Below are positions 20,733 through 30,090 of a stretch of 64,000 bases of DNA, in pieces. The notes beneath the pieces were generated by a model. It saw only the letters and a program-made list of their open reading frames with translations. It had not been told where the DNA came from and did no database searches. The DNA comes from JAFLCL01 sp964502175 (lineage in GTDB: Bacteria; Myxococcota_A; Polyangia; Polyangiales; Sandaracinaceae), in the NCBI GenBank assembly GCA_964502175.1, contig CAZCVE010000002.1, positions 1 to 64,000 on the forward strand. The letters run 5' to 3'. Within the stretch, counting starts at the first letter, position 1. The number at the start of each line of letters is the position of its first letter. A program made the translations under genes and the position numbers.

Positions 20733-22373
20733 TCATCGTTCGCGCGGATCGCCCATCCCACACTCGGTCATGAGCGTCGGCGGGATCCGGTAGCCGCCGA
20801 GCTCGAGGCTCGTCTCGAGCGGATCGACGACGCGCGCGGCGAGCGCACGATCGAACGTCTCCTCCGCGCGGGCGCAGTCACCGCGCGCCGCCCAGAGCTC
20901 CGCCTCGAGCTCGAGCAGCGCGGGCGCCGCCGCCCCGAGGCGCGCCGCCTCCGTCGCGTACGCCTCGGCGCGCTCGAGGTCTTCGCGGCGACGCGCTTGC
21001 CACGCGAGCGCGAGCGTCGCGCCGCCGTCCCACGGATCGACGCGCAGGCGTCGCCACGTCTCGCCTTCGCCCGCGAGCTCGGCCTCGGAAGCGGGAAGCG
21101 TGGTGAGCTCGTGCGCGAGCCAGCCGCCCACGATCAACGACGCGCCCACGCCGAGCCCGACGATCATCCCGGTGCGCGTGCGAGGCGGCTCGGGTCGCTC
21201 GCCCTGCGCGCGACCACACGACGCGAGGCGATCGTAGAGATCGGGGTGCGTTCGCTTCCGGCCCGTGACGACCGGAGCCATCGCATCGTGGTGGATCTTC
21301 TCGAGCGCGCGCGCGAGGGCCTCGCCGCCCACGTGACGGCGCGCGTGCTCGTCGGCGCGCTCCTCCATGCGGCGCGCGAGACGCACCACCAAGAGCAGGC
21401 CGAGGAGACCCGCGACGCCCAGCGCGGCGAGGCACGCGAGCTGGATCTCGTTCGACACCCCGAGGGCCCAGAGCACGACCGGACCGATCGAGAGACCGAG
21501 CACGAGCGTCGAGGCCGTACCGACCCGCGCGAGCGCGACCCACGGCGCCTCCGAGAGATGACCCGCTTCGTGCGCGAGCACCGCGTCGAGCTCGTCTTCT
21601 TCGAGGAGCTCGGTGATGCGATCGGTGACGACCATCGTGCGCGCCCACGGGATCGCCGCGGCGTTCGCGAACGGCACGCTGCCGGTCGGCAGACGCCACA
21701 CGGACGCGAGGCGCACGCCCTCACGCGAGGCCGCGCGGCGCGCGAGCTCCACGATCCGAGGCGCGGGACGCTTCACTGCGCCGGTCACGACGAGCGCCGC
21801 GAGCCCCCCGTACGCCACGCCGAGCACGACGATCACGGCCGCCGCGAGCACGACTCCCCAGCGCAGCGCGCCGTCGTCGTCGAGGAACGGCAGGCGCCTC
21901 GCGAGGTGCACGACCGACAATGGACCGAAGAGATACGCGCCCATCCGCAGACGCAGCGCCACCACGTCGCGCACGGCCCCGCGAGTGACGGGTGCCATGC
22001 CCACGTGCTCGCGCTCGACCATGCGACCGATGCCGCCGCCGACGAACGCGACGAGCGTCGTCACCGCCGCGAAGAGCTCCGACCACCCCGCCTCGGGCGA
22101 GCGGATCCAGGCCGGCCCGAGCGCGCTCGAACCGAGCATCCACGCGAGCTCGAGCTGCAGGATGCCCAGCACGAAGCACGCGGAGCGGAACGGCGCGACG
22201 CGCACCGCGCGCGCGTGCGGGTCGTCCCCCAGCGCGCCCTTCGTGAGCAAGAAGAGCGCGAGCACGCGCGCCGTCGCGATCGGCACGAGCAGCGCGAGGA
22301 GGATCGTGGCGAGCGGACGCGCGAGGGCCTCCTCGAGCGGCCACGGATGGAGCGCGTCGAGGAGCGCGCGCAT
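20733..22373 (-). CDS. M48-family membrane zinc metallopeptidase with C-terminal repeats
   Basis: A 546-residue membrane protein. Several hydrophobic segments in the first 200 residues are followed by the peptidase with the zinc-binding HEAGH motif (VLAHEAGHLSE) and a downstream EERADEHARR that supplies the third ligand. This is the HtpX/Ste24-like arrangement. After the last membrane segment (about 385-405) the C-terminal 140 residues form TPR-like helices. It starts directly next to the xthA stop, so the two are probably co-transcribed. A role in membrane protein quality control is likely by family only. Confidence 0.88.
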   Translation of the reverse strand: MRALLDALHPWPLEEALARPLATILLALLVPIATARVLALFLLTKGALGDDPHARAVRVAPFRSACFVLGILQLELAWMLGSSALGPAWIRSPEAGWSELFAAVTTLVAFVGGGIGRMVEREHVGMAPVTRGAVRDVVALRLRMGAYLFGPLSVVHLARRLPFLDDDGALRWGVVLAAAVIVVLGVAYGGLAALVVTGAVKRPAPRIVELARRAASREGVRLASVWRLPTGSVPFANAAAIPWARTMVVTDRITELLEEDELDAVLAHEAGHLSEAPWVALARVGTASTLVLGLSIGPVVLWALGVSNEIQLACLAALGVAGLLGLLLVVRLARRMEERADEHARRHVGGEALARALEKIHHDAMAPVVTGRKRTHPDLYDRLASCGRAQGERPEPPRTRTGMIVGLGVGASLIVGGWLAHELTTLPASEAELAGEGETWRRLRVDPWDGGATLALAWQARRREDLERAEAYATEAARLGAAAPALLELEAELWAARGDCARAEETFDRALAARVVDPLETSLELGGYRIPPTLMTECGMGDPRER

Positions 22374-23144
22374 TCAGTCCGCCAGATCGAGCAACACGGG
22401 CGCGTGATCCGAGGGCTGCTTGCCCTTTCGCTCTTCGCGATCGATCCGCACGTCGCGCACCCGCGCGCGCAGCGGCTCGGTGACGTCGAGATGATCGATG
22501 CGGAGGCCGTCGTTCTTGGGAAAGCCGAGCATGCGGTAGTCCCACCACGAGTAGAGCCCGGCCGCGTCGCTCACGAGGCGCAGCGAGTCGACGAGACCCC
22601 AGCTGCGGAGCTCCGTGAGCGCGCCGCGCACCTCGTCGTTGAACAGCACCGTCGAGCGCCACATCTCGGGGTTCTTCGTGTCGCGCTCGTCCGGCGCGAC
22701 GTTGAAGTCGCCCGCGAGCACGAGCGGCATCGACGGCGAGAAGTCTCGCTCGAGCATCGCGCGCAGGCGCTTCATCCACGCGAGCTTGTAGCGGTACTTG
22801 TCGCTCCCGACCTCGCCGCCGTTCGGGAAGTACCCGGAGATCACGCGAACGCCGCGGAACACACCCGAGATCAGGCGCGCCTGCGGATCGTCGACGTCGT
22901 CGCCCATCCCGCGCTTCACGTCGTCGAGCGGCTCGCGCGTGAGGATCGCGACGCCGTTGTACGTGCGCTGCCCGAGCGTCTCGGCGCGGTAGCCCGCCTC
23001 GCGCACCGCCTCGAACGGGAACTGCGCGTCCTCCACCTTCAGCTCTTGGAGGCAGAGGACGTCGGGCTTGTGACGCCCGAGGATCGCGATCAGCCGATCG
23101 TGTCGGGCGCGGATCGAGTTGAGGTTCCAGGTGACGATGCGCAT
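22374..23144 (-). CDS. xthA: Exodeoxyribonuclease III
   Basis: AP endonuclease and 3'-5' exonuclease for base excision repair. The 256-residue EEP-fold protein shows MRIVTWNLNSIRAR, LQELK (metal-binding Glu), NGGEVGSDKYRYK, AGDFNVAPDE, NDGLRIDHL and the catalytic SDHAPV. All active-site elements are present and the length is typical. It is followed immediately by the M48 peptidase gene. Confidence 0.95.
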   Translation of the reverse strand: MRIVTWNLNSIRARHDRLIAILGRHKPDVLCLQELKVEDAQFPFEAVREAGYRAETLGQRTYNGVAILTREPLDDVKRGMGDDVDDPQARLISGVFRGVRVISGYFPNGGEVGSDKYRYKLAWMKRLRAMLERDFSPSMPLVLAGDFNVAPDERDTKNPEMWRSTVLFNDEVRGALTELRSWGLVDSLRLVSDAAGLYSWWDYRMLGFPKNDGLRIDHLDVTEPLRARVRDVRIDREERKGKQPSDHAPVLLDLAD

Positions 23145-23166
23145 GCGCGTCCCCGGCTCGGCTCGA

Positions 23167-23853
23167 TCAGGAGACGTTGTCCCAGCTGCCCTTGATCGCG
23201 CGGAAGTCGTCGATCGCGGCCTCGGTGAGATCGAGCGCGCCGGCCTCCATCAGCTTCTCGTGCACGGACTTGGGCGAGCGGTCGCCCCAGCTGCGCGGCA
23301 CGTCGAGCCGGATGTTGAGCGGGATGCCGGCGAGGATGCCCTGCTCCTCGAGCGCCCACAGGATCTCGGCGGCGAGGAACTGGCCCGCGACCTTGCGCGT
23401 GGTGCGGCCGAGGTGCGCGGCGAGCGGGAAGAGATCGTAGACGGCCACGGTCTCGGCGGAGAGCTGCATCTTCTCGCGGAGCGCGGTGAACGCGCGCGGC
23501 GGCACCGAGAGCTCGACGAGATCCATGCCCGCGATCGACTTGCCGCCCGCGGCCTTCTGCGCGCGCTCCCACGCGTCCGCGTGGCTCAGCGTGATGGCGG
23601 CGATGCGCGCGTTCGCGTCGTGGATCGCGGTGAGCACGATGAAGGGGCGCGGGTCTTCGCCGCGCGCCGGCAGCTCTTCGTGCGGCTCTTCGGACGCACG
23701 CTGGTGACCGGACGAGGACTCGTGCTCGCCGTCGTCGCGGGCGCTGCCCGACGCGTCACCCTGCGGGGCTTCGGCAGCGGCGTCGATCGACGCGGGCGGC
23801 GCGGCGGCTTCGGCGGCGATGGGCTCGGGGGCGTTCGTGACTTCGTCGGACAT
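23167..23853 (-). CDS. Conserved-looking protein of unknown function
   Basis: A 228-residue protein I do not recognise. The first 65 residues are acidic and Ala/Glu/Ser-rich and probably disordered; the remainder is folded, mixed alpha/beta, with no catalytic motif. A clean RBS-to-ATG arrangement and the shared strand and short spacing to xthA (22 bases) suggest one transcription unit with xthA and the peptidase gene. Confidence 0.7.
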   Translation of the reverse strand: MSDEVTNAPEPIAAEAAAPPASIDAAAEAPQGDASGSARDDGEHESSSGHQRASEEPHEELPARGEDPRPFIVLTAIHDANARIAAITLSHADAWERAQKAAGGKSIAGMDLVELSVPPRAFTALREKMQLSAETVAVYDLFPLAAHLGRTTRKVAGQFLAAEILWALEEQGILAGIPLNIRLDVPRSWGDRSPKSVHEKLMEAGALDLTEAAIDDFRAIKGSWDNVS

Positions 23854-24040
23854 GGTGTTCTCTCGGCGGGCGTGATCGAGCGGTGCGGGCCGGGCCCGCG
23901 GGGGCGCAGACGGTGCCGCAGAACATGCCGAGACGCAATGACGCGAAGCGCGCGCGGCTCAGCGAGTCGATCACGAACGACGAAAGAAGTGAGCGCCGCG
24001 ACTGGATCGCGCCGGAGTTTGCGCTACGTGGCGCCCGCTC

Positions 24041-24922
24041 ATGGACATCGTGATCCTGCAAGCGTCCGCGTACGAGCTCCCGACCTCTCGCCGAGTTGGC
24101 GTGATCGCGCACGACGGCACCACCGACCTCCGTGTCTGGCCCGGCCCCGGTCCAGACAAGGATCTCTCCTTCGCGTACGGCCCTCCCGAGCTGTCGCGCC
24201 TCCTCGATGCCGAGCGTCAGCGGCTCGGTGGAGAGGCGCCGATCGGGAGCGTCACGCGACTCCACCCCGGAAAGCTCCACTGCGACTTCCTGCTCTGGCT
24301 CGCGACGCGTCCGCCCGAGGCGGCCGGCGTGCAGGCGAACGCGCCCGACAAGGAGGTCCTCCAGGCCTCGGTCCGCGCGGTCCTCGACTTCGTCGCCACG
24401 CGCAACGTGATCCGCGTCGCGTTCCCCGCGCTCGGCGCAGGGCCGTCGTCGATCGGCGACGCAGAGCGCATCGCGATCATCGCGCGCGCGTGCAGCGCGC
24501 ACTACGAGGACTGCCTCGCGAACGGCCGCCCGAACACGATCGAAGAAGTGCTCGTCTGCGACGCGCGCCTCTCGGTGGTCACCGCCGCGCGCAAGCTCGT
24601 GAGCAACATCGCGAAGATGCCCGCCCCCGAGAAGCCGCTCCCCGGCGCCGCACCGGCCAAGCCCGTGCGCGCGGCCCGTCCGCGCGCTGCCTCGGGCGCG
24701 AAGAAGTCCGCGTCGCCCGCGCGCCGCGGCAAGCTCGAGCAGAACGAGATCGCGTACGCACGCGCGCACAGCCGCCCGTGGGATCGCGCGTCGCGCTACC
24801 GCGTCGGCGAGTGGTTCATCCACAGCAAGTTCGGCGTCGGCCGCGTCGAAGAGACGACCCTCGATCAGTTCATCGTCGTGCTCTTCGAAGACGGCGAGAC
24901 GCGCCGGCTCGTGCACGCCTGA
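24041..24922 (+). CDS. Macro-domain-like protein with C-terminal SH3-like domain
   Basis: A 293-residue protein. Residues about 1-185 look like a divergent macro domain (ADP-ribose binding fold): a helix-rich stretch followed by RNVIRVAFPALGAGPSSIG and an AERIAIIARAC helix, like the phosphate-binding loop and following helix of macro domains. A basic Ala/Pro/Lys linker (about 200-235) leads to a small C-terminal domain with RVGEWFIHSKFGVGRVEET and ETRRLVHA, typical of CarD- or KOW-like SH3 folds that bind RNA polymerase, nucleic acid or proteins. The combination is unusual. It is followed nine bases later by the YciO-type gene. ADP-ribose binding is inference. Confidence 0.75.
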   Translation: MDIVILQASAYELPTSRRVGVIAHDGTTDLRVWPGPGPDKDLSFAYGPPELSRLLDAERQRLGGEAPIGSVTRLHPGKLHCDFLLWLATRPPEAAGVQANAPDKEVLQASVRAVLDFVATRNVIRVAFPALGAGPSSIGDAERIAIIARACSAHYEDCLANGRPNTIEEVLVCDARLSVVTAARKLVSNIAKMPAPEKPLPGAAPAKPVRAARPRAASGAKKSASPARRGKLEQNEIAYARAHSRPWDRASRYRVGEWFIHSKFGVGRVEETTLDQFIVVLFEDGETRRLVHA

Positions 24923-24931
24923 TCGTCGGCC

Positions 24932-25531
24932 ATGCGGCTCGAGATCAACCCGCAACATCCGGAGCCTCGAAAGATCGAGCGCGCCGTGAAGGTGCTCCGC
25001 GAGGGCGGAGTGATCGCGTACCCGACCGACACGGTCTACGGCATCGGCTGCGACATCACGCAGAAGCGAGCCGTGGATCGTGTCTACGCGATCAAGCGCA
25101 TGAAGCCCGATCAGCCGCTGGCGTTCATCTGCCCGGACCTCGGTGATCTCGCGAAGTACGCGCTCGTCGACGACCGCACGTACCGCCTGATGCGTCGGCT
25201 CACGCCGGGCCCCTACTGCTTCATCCTCGAGGCGAGCCGCGAGGTGCCGCGCGTGCTGCAGATGAAGCGGAAGACGGTCGGCATCCGCGTGCCGCACAAC
25301 GAGGTGGCGCTCGCCCTCGTGCGCGCGCTCGGCAACCCGATCGTGTCGAGCACGGCGAGCAAGGACGGCGAGCCGCTCAACGATCCGGGCGAGATCGCAG
25401 ACGCGTTCCCGGGCCTCGACCTGATCCTCGACGCGGGCACCGGCGGCCTGACGACCTCGACCGTGCTCGACGTGACGGGCCCCGAGATCGTCGTCGTGCG
25501 CGAAGGCGCCGGCGCGATCGACACGCTCTAG
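24932..25531 (+). CDS. YciO/Sua5/TsaC-family protein
   Basis: This family makes threonylcarbamoyl-adenylate for t6A tRNA modification (TsaC/Sua5) or is of less certain role (YciO). The 199-residue product has the dsRNA-binding-like fold signatures VIAYPTDTVYGIGCD, KRKTVGIRVPHN and STVLDVTGPEIVVVREG. The order of motifs (notably LTPGPYCFILEASREVPR) is closer to YciO than TsaC. No Sua5 C-terminal domain follows. Confidence 0.88.
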   Translation: MRLEINPQHPEPRKIERAVKVLREGGVIAYPTDTVYGIGCDITQKRAVDRVYAIKRMKPDQPLAFICPDLGDLAKYALVDDRTYRLMRRLTPGPYCFILEASREVPRVLQMKRKTVGIRVPHNEVALALVRALGNPIVSSTASKDGEPLNDPGEIADAFPGLDLILDAGTGGLTTSTVLDVTGPEIVVVREGAGAIDTL

Positions 25532-25553
25532 ACGACCTCGCTCGCGGCGTCGC

Positions 25554-26504
25554 TCAGGCGGCCCGCGCGAGGACGAGCCGCGTGGCGCGGAACGCCTCGA
25601 TCGCGTCCGTGCGAGCGCGGCGCCAGGCCAGCGCATCGAGCCGTCCGTGCTCGGCGAGATCGCCGTCACTCGTCGCGTCCGCGCTCGCGGGCTGCGCCGC
25701 GTCTCGCAGGCTCGCCTCGATCACCGCGTCCGCCTCGGCGCCGAGCTCGCTCGTCGACCAGAGGATGATCTGCCGCGCGAGCTCGGCGTGCTGGGCCTCT
25801 TCGCGCGCGATCACCTCGAGCACCTCGCGAACGACGGGATCCTGCGCGCGCGCAGCGCCTCCCGCCGCGACCCGCGCGGCCGCGCCCTCTCCGAGGACGC
25901 CATCGAGGATCGACGTCCGCAAGAGCTCTCGAAGCAGTGAGGCTCGCGTCGCGGGTGGCGCCGGAAAGCGCGCCTCGGGCATCGCGGCGGGCCCGAGGGG
26001 CGCACCCGCGTAGGCGCTCGCGAGCGCGAAGCATGCGCGCGCATGACGGACCTCGTCGGCCGCCGCGCGGTTCGATGCCTCGATCAGCTCTGGCGGTGCA
26101 GCGACCGCGAGCAGGTCGCACGAGAGCCGCGCGAACGCCGCGATGGACGCGTGCTCCAGCCGGGCGTCCTCGAGCCACGCTGCCGCGAGGCGCTCTCGCA
26201 GCGTCGGCGAGAGGCCCTCGACGGTGGGCGAGTCCCCGCGGCTCCACGCCGACGTGCCACGCCGCGTCCGGCCGAAGAGCGGTCGTCCCGCGATGCGCAG
26301 CGGCCGGCCGTGACCCAGGCTGCCGATCTCTTCTGCGAGAAACGCGCAGAAGATCACCACGAGACCGAGGAAGGAGACGAAGGCGGCGGTCGCCAGCCGC
26401 CTCCAGTGTCTCCGCACCCAGGACCCGAGGGGGTCGGCGGGACGGGACGGTTCCTCCGGCCAACGGGCAGGCTGGTCCGGTTCGTCGGGCGGTTCACTCT
26501 GCAT
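25554..26504 (-). CDS. Membrane-anchored ferritin-like protein
   Basis: A 316-residue protein. One membrane helix (about 45-65, LATAAFVSFLGLVVIFCAFL) follows a short cytosolic start. The remainder is a ferritin-like four-helix bundle: LEDARLEHASIAAFARL, DEVRHARA and IAREEAQHAELA supply two Glu and two ExxH sites expected of a di-iron centre. Similar proteins in myxobacteria are uncharacterised. I use ATG 26504; an earlier in-frame start would add 90 poorly conserved residues. It is convergent with the YciO-type gene. Confidence 0.78.
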   Translation of the reverse strand: MQSEPPDEPDQPARWPEEPSRPADPLGSWVRRHWRRLATAAFVSFLGLVVIFCAFLAEEIGSLGHGRPLRIAGRPLFGRTRRGTSAWSRGDSPTVEGLSPTLRERLAAAWLEDARLEHASIAAFARLSCDLLAVAAPPELIEASNRAAADEVRHARACFALASAYAGAPLGPAAMPEARFPAPPATRASLLRELLRTSILDGVLGEGAAARVAAGGAARAQDPVVREVLEVIAREEAQHAELARQIILWSTSELGAEADAVIEASLRDAAQPASADATSDGDLAEHGRLDALAWRRARTDAIEAFRATRLVLARAA

Positions 26505-26631
26505 GGCCAGATGCTGCCGACGCGGTGTGGCCTTGTCACGCGTCGAGGGACGCGCGTCCGACGTGAATAGAGGCTCGACCCCTGCGTCCGAGCGCGCTCG
26601 CGAGCGCGGGCAGACGAACACGGAGGGTGCG

Positions 26632-27012
26632 ATGACGATCGACCGGGGAACGAAACAGCTGACACTCGCGGGCGTGGCGCTCGGGGCCGCGCTCTTCGGC
26701 ATGTTCGGGCCGGGAGCGAGCGGAGCGCACGCGCTCCAGTGCGGGCGGAGCATCGTCATCGTCGGCGATCGCATGGGCGCGGTGAGCGCGCGCTGCGGTC
26801 AGCCCGCGACGCAGACGACGCGACACGAGACCGTCGTCGAGTGGATCGTGCCGCCGAGCGCTGGCTTCGCGGGGCAGTCGCGCACGATCACGATCGAGGT
26901 CGTCGTGTGGACGTACGACTTCGGACCGGGGCGCTACGTCGAGGAGCTGGAATTCCGCGACGGGGTGCTCACCCGCATGCGCTCCCTCGGACCGAGCCGC
27001 CGCAGCCACTGA
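26632..27012 (+). CDS. DUF2845-type secreted protein
   Basis: A 126-residue protein with an N-terminal signal segment (LTLAGVALGAALFGMFG) and mature CGRSIVIVGDRMGAVSARCG, then VVEWIV ... WTYDFGPGRYVEELEFRDG. This pattern (R-x-G with a CG-x-P, E-W and YDFG motif) is that of DUF2845/SmpA-like small secreted proteins of unknown function. The ATG at 26632 follows CGGAGGG. Confidence 0.78.
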   Translation: MTIDRGTKQLTLAGVALGAALFGMFGPGASGAHALQCGRSIVIVGDRMGAVSARCGQPATQTTRHETVVEWIVPPSAGFAGQSRTITIEVVVWTYDFGPGRYVEELEFRDGVLTRMRSLGPSRRSH

Positions 27013-27064
27013 CGCGCCCTCGATCTGCTTGAGAAAATGGGGGTTCTGGGGTCAACTCGCCTCG

Positions 27065-29989
27065 ATGAACCTCGTTAGCCAGACGTGCGCGAGCTGCGGC
27101 TTCGAGAACCCGCGCGCTTTCAAGGCCTGCGCTGCGTGCGGCTCGGCGCTGGGTGCCAACGCGCGCGCCACGGGACGTGCTGCCACGCCGGGCCACAGCG
27201 TCGAGGCCACGATCGTCTCGGCCGCCCCGCTGAGCCCGTCCGTGCAGCGCGTGATCAGCGGCGCCGACGTGACGGGACCGCAGCGGCCCGTGGACGAGCT
27301 CGATCTCGACGAAGAGCTCACGTCGGACGAGCTCGGGATCGAGGGCATCAACACCTCGACGTTGCCGTCTCAGCCGGCGCCTCCGCCCGAAGACATCGAG
27401 CCTCCGATCGTGGGCCAAGAAGAGGCCTCAGGGGCGATCCGCGCGGGCATCGAGGGCGCGTTCACGAACAACAAGCCGACGCTCGTCGTGCTCGAAGGCG
27501 CCGAAGGATCGGGCCGCACGCGCCTCTTGTTCCACGCGGCCGAGCTCGCGGCGCGGATGTACCCGAACGCGCGGATCCTCTACGGCATCTCGCGCAACGG
27601 CGACGGCGCGAACGCGCCCTTCTCTCGCCTCTTGCTCGAGCGCTTCGGCGTCACGCCGTCCTCGAGCCCTGCCGCCGTACGCGGCCTCATCGCGACGATG
27701 GTCGCCGAGGCGATCCAGAGCTCGGACGCGATCCAGATCGGCGAGACCTCGCACCTGCTCGGCCACTTCGCGGGCATCCCGTTCCCCGACAGCCCGTTCC
27801 TGATGGGCATGGAGGATCGTCCCGACGAGCTGAAGCGTCGCGAGCTCGCGGCGCTCAAGCGTCTCTTCACGGGCGATGCGCAGCAGCGACCGACGCTCGT
27901 GCTCATCGACAACCTCCACCTCGCAGAAGACGACGCGTGGGCGATCCTCGAGGCGCTGCTGGGCTGCGAGGCGGGCATCGCGTTCGTCTGCGCGGGCTCC
28001 GCGCCGGTCGGAGAGCGCGCGAACAACCTCACCGCGCCCGGCGGCATCGCCGTGGGCCCGATCGCGCCGCTCGGTGAGAGCGACGTCGCCTCGATGCTGC
28101 AGATCCTCTTGCCGACGCTGAGCGTCGCGCCCGAGCCGGTGGTCGCGGCGCTCACGCACCGGTCGCGAGGCAACCCGGGCGCGCTGCGCGAGCTCGTGTT
28201 CGCGCTCGTCGAGGCAGGTCTCTTCAAGCGGACCGCCGACGGGATGATCACCGAGGTGAACAAGCTCGAGTCGGGCGCGCTGCCCGTCACGATCGAAGAC
28301 GCGATCCGCGCGCGCCTCGGTCGCCTCGACGATCTCGAGCGCGCCACCGTCGATCGCGCCGCCGTCGTGGGCGAGGTCGCGTGGGACCGCGCGGTGCTCG
28401 CGATGATGCGGTCGGAGCGCAACGCGCCGAGCGAGAGCGCCGACCCCTCGACGCTCTGGCCGGACGACGACGACGAGGGCGCGCTCGCAGGAGCGCTCGA
28501 GCGCCTGATCGACAAGGGCTTCCTCGAGCGCGTCGACGATCCCGACGTGCCGAGCGTGCTCACGTACCGCTTCATCCACGGTCAGAGCCGCGACTTCGTC
28601 TACCGCCAGCTCTCGGACGACGTGCGCCGGCGCCGTCATCAGATCGTCGTCGACTGGTTCACGAACGCGGTCGACGTCGCGAACGAGCAGCTCGCTGTGC
28701 TCGCCGCGCCGCACCTCGAGAAGGCCGGTCACCTCGCCCGCGCGGGACGCGCGCACCTCGAGGCCGCGCGCCACGAGCACGCGAAGATGCACACGCAGAG
28801 CGCGCTCCGATCGGTCGAGAAGGCGCTCGAGCTGCTCACGAGCGAGGAGCTGTCTCGTCGCGTCGAGGCGCTCCACATCCACGGCTCGGTGCTCACCACG
28901 CTCGGCCGCTACGACGACGCCATCGCCGCGTTCAGCGAGATGCTGCGCGTGAGCTGGCGCTGCGGCGCGCGTGGCAAGGGCGGCGCGGCGCTCAACCGCA
29001 TCGCGCGCGTGCACACGATGCGCGGCAACCTCGACGCCGCGCGCGGACCGCTCGTGCGCGCGCTCCAGCTGTTCCGTGCGGCCGGCGATCTCCGCGGCGT
29101 CGCGAGCTCCCTCGACGATCTCGCCCAGCTCGAGCGCCTGCGCGGTGATCTCGACGCGGCCCTCGATGCGTCGAGCGAGGCGCTCGAGATCCGTCGTCAG
29201 GCGGGCGATGCGCGCGGCGAGGCCGTGTCGCTCTCGACCATCGGCCTCATCCAGCACTCACGCGGCAACCTCGACTCCGCGGAGGACGCGTTCCGCGCGG
29301 CGCTCAAGCTGCGCGAGTCGATCGGCGATCGCGCGGGCACGATGCAGTCGCTCAACCACATGGGCATCATCCTCTACGAGCGCGGCGATCGAGACGCGTC
29401 CGAGGCCGCGTGGCGCGCGTGTCTCCAAGAGGCCCGCAAGATGGCCGATCGCCGCATGCAGGGCTTCGTCTTGAACAACCTGGGCGAGTCGCTCGCCCTC
29501 GCCAACAAGCCCGCCGAGGCGCGCGCGCTCCTGCTCGAGGCGCAAGGCGTCGCGCGCGAGCTCGCCGACAAGCGCGTGCTCGCCGAGGTCGAGCGCAACC
29601 TCGCGCTGATGGCGCTCGCGATGGACGACGATCAGGCGCAGTCGATGCTCGATCGCGCGCTCGCGCTCGCTCACGACTACGGCGGCAAGGAGGCCATCGC
29701 GCGCGCGCAGCACGCCGTGGCGCGGGGGCGCGCGCGCACGCTCTTCGACGCGACCGGCAGCGTCGACCGACGCGCGGAGGAGTCGTTCCTCGTGGCCGTC
29801 GATCTCTACCGAGACCTCGGCAACGAGCCGGAGGCGGCGCGCGTGATGGCCGAGCTCGGCCGTCACCTCGTCGAGCGCGGCGACGTCGAGGGCGCCAAGG
29901 ACCGACTGCGCGAGGCGCGCGCGATCATGCGCAAGCACAACGTCACCGACATCGACAAGGTCGAGCAGACGCTGGCCGATCTCGGCTAG
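27065..29989 (+). CDS. Zinc-ribbon, ATPase and TPR regulator
   Basis: A 974-residue cytoplasmic protein. A zinc ribbon (C8, C11, C22, C25) begins the protein, followed by a low-complexity acidic linker to about 130. The AAA/STAND-like ATPase has a P-loop with Arg in place of the usual Lys (GAEGSGRT, 145-152) and a Walker B-like LVLIDNLHLAEDD. The C-terminal half (about 520-960) is TPR repeats with the spacing of Arg/Asp-rich helices typical of signal-integrating proteins. The Lys-to-Arg change may reduce or abolish ATP hydrolysis. The ATG at 27065 puts the zinc ribbon at the N-terminus; a TTG at 27029 is also possible. Confidence 0.85.
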   Translation: MNLVSQTCASCGFENPRAFKACAACGSALGANARATGRAATPGHSVEATIVSAAPLSPSVQRVISGADVTGPQRPVDELDLDEELTSDELGIEGINTSTLPSQPAPPPEDIEPPIVGQEEASGAIRAGIEGAFTNNKPTLVVLEGAEGSGRTRLLFHAAELAARMYPNARILYGISRNGDGANAPFSRLLLERFGVTPSSSPAAVRGLIATMVAEAIQSSDAIQIGETSHLLGHFAGIPFPDSPFLMGMEDRPDELKRRELAALKRLFTGDAQQRPTLVLIDNLHLAEDDAWAILEALLGCEAGIAFVCAGSAPVGERANNLTAPGGIAVGPIAPLGESDVASMLQILLPTLSVAPEPVVAALTHRSRGNPGALRELVFALVEAGLFKRTADGMITEVNKLESGALPVTIEDAIRARLGRLDDLERATVDRAAVVGEVAWDRAVLAMMRSERNAPSESADPSTLWPDDDDEGALAGALERLIDKGFLERVDDPDVPSVLTYRFIHGQSRDFVYRQLSDDVRRRRHQIVVDWFTNAVDVANEQLAVLAAPHLEKAGHLARAGRAHLEAARHEHAKMHTQSALRSVEKALELLTSEELSRRVEALHIHGSVLTTLGRYDDAIAAFSEMLRVSWRCGARGKGGAALNRIARVHTMRGNLDAARGPLVRALQLFRAAGDLRGVASSLDDLAQLERLRGDLDAALDASSEALEIRRQAGDARGEAVSLSTIGLIQHSRGNLDSAEDAFRAALKLRESIGDRAGTMQSLNHMGIILYERGDRDASEAAWRACLQEARKMADRRMQGFVLNNLGESLALANKPAEARALLLEAQGVARELADKRVLAEVERNLALMALAMDDDQAQSMLDRALALAHDYGGKEAIARAQHAVARGRARTLFDATGSVDRRAEESFLVAVDLYRDLGNEPEAARVMAELGRHLVERGDVEGAKDRLREARAIMRKHNVTDIDKVEQTLADLG

Positions 29990-30090
29990 CCTGGGGCTCC
30001 GCCCCAGACCCGGCCGTCCGGCGCACCGCTTCGCTGCCGGACGCTGCGCCCCTCGATCTCGAGACGGTGGGGGCCCCAGCCCCGCTTGCC
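29990..30090 (+). repeat. Palindromic interspersed repeat, copy 1
   Basis: Right after the TPR gene stop lies CTGGGGCTCCGCCCCAG (6-bp arms), then an 8-bp stem at 30015-30022 and 30036-30043 around the loop GCACCGCTTCGCT, then GGGGCCCCAGCCCCGCTTGCC. The same parts occur at 34083-34195 with a different stem that is still complementary. The copies differ in a 20-base insert. It overlaps the TTG start used for the cytochrome gene. Confidence 0.75.

Noticed and set aside
20502..23195. Plus-strand 897-residue open frame over the M48 and xthA genes
   Set aside because: Antisense to genes with HEAGH and SDHAPV active sites; no recognisable content.
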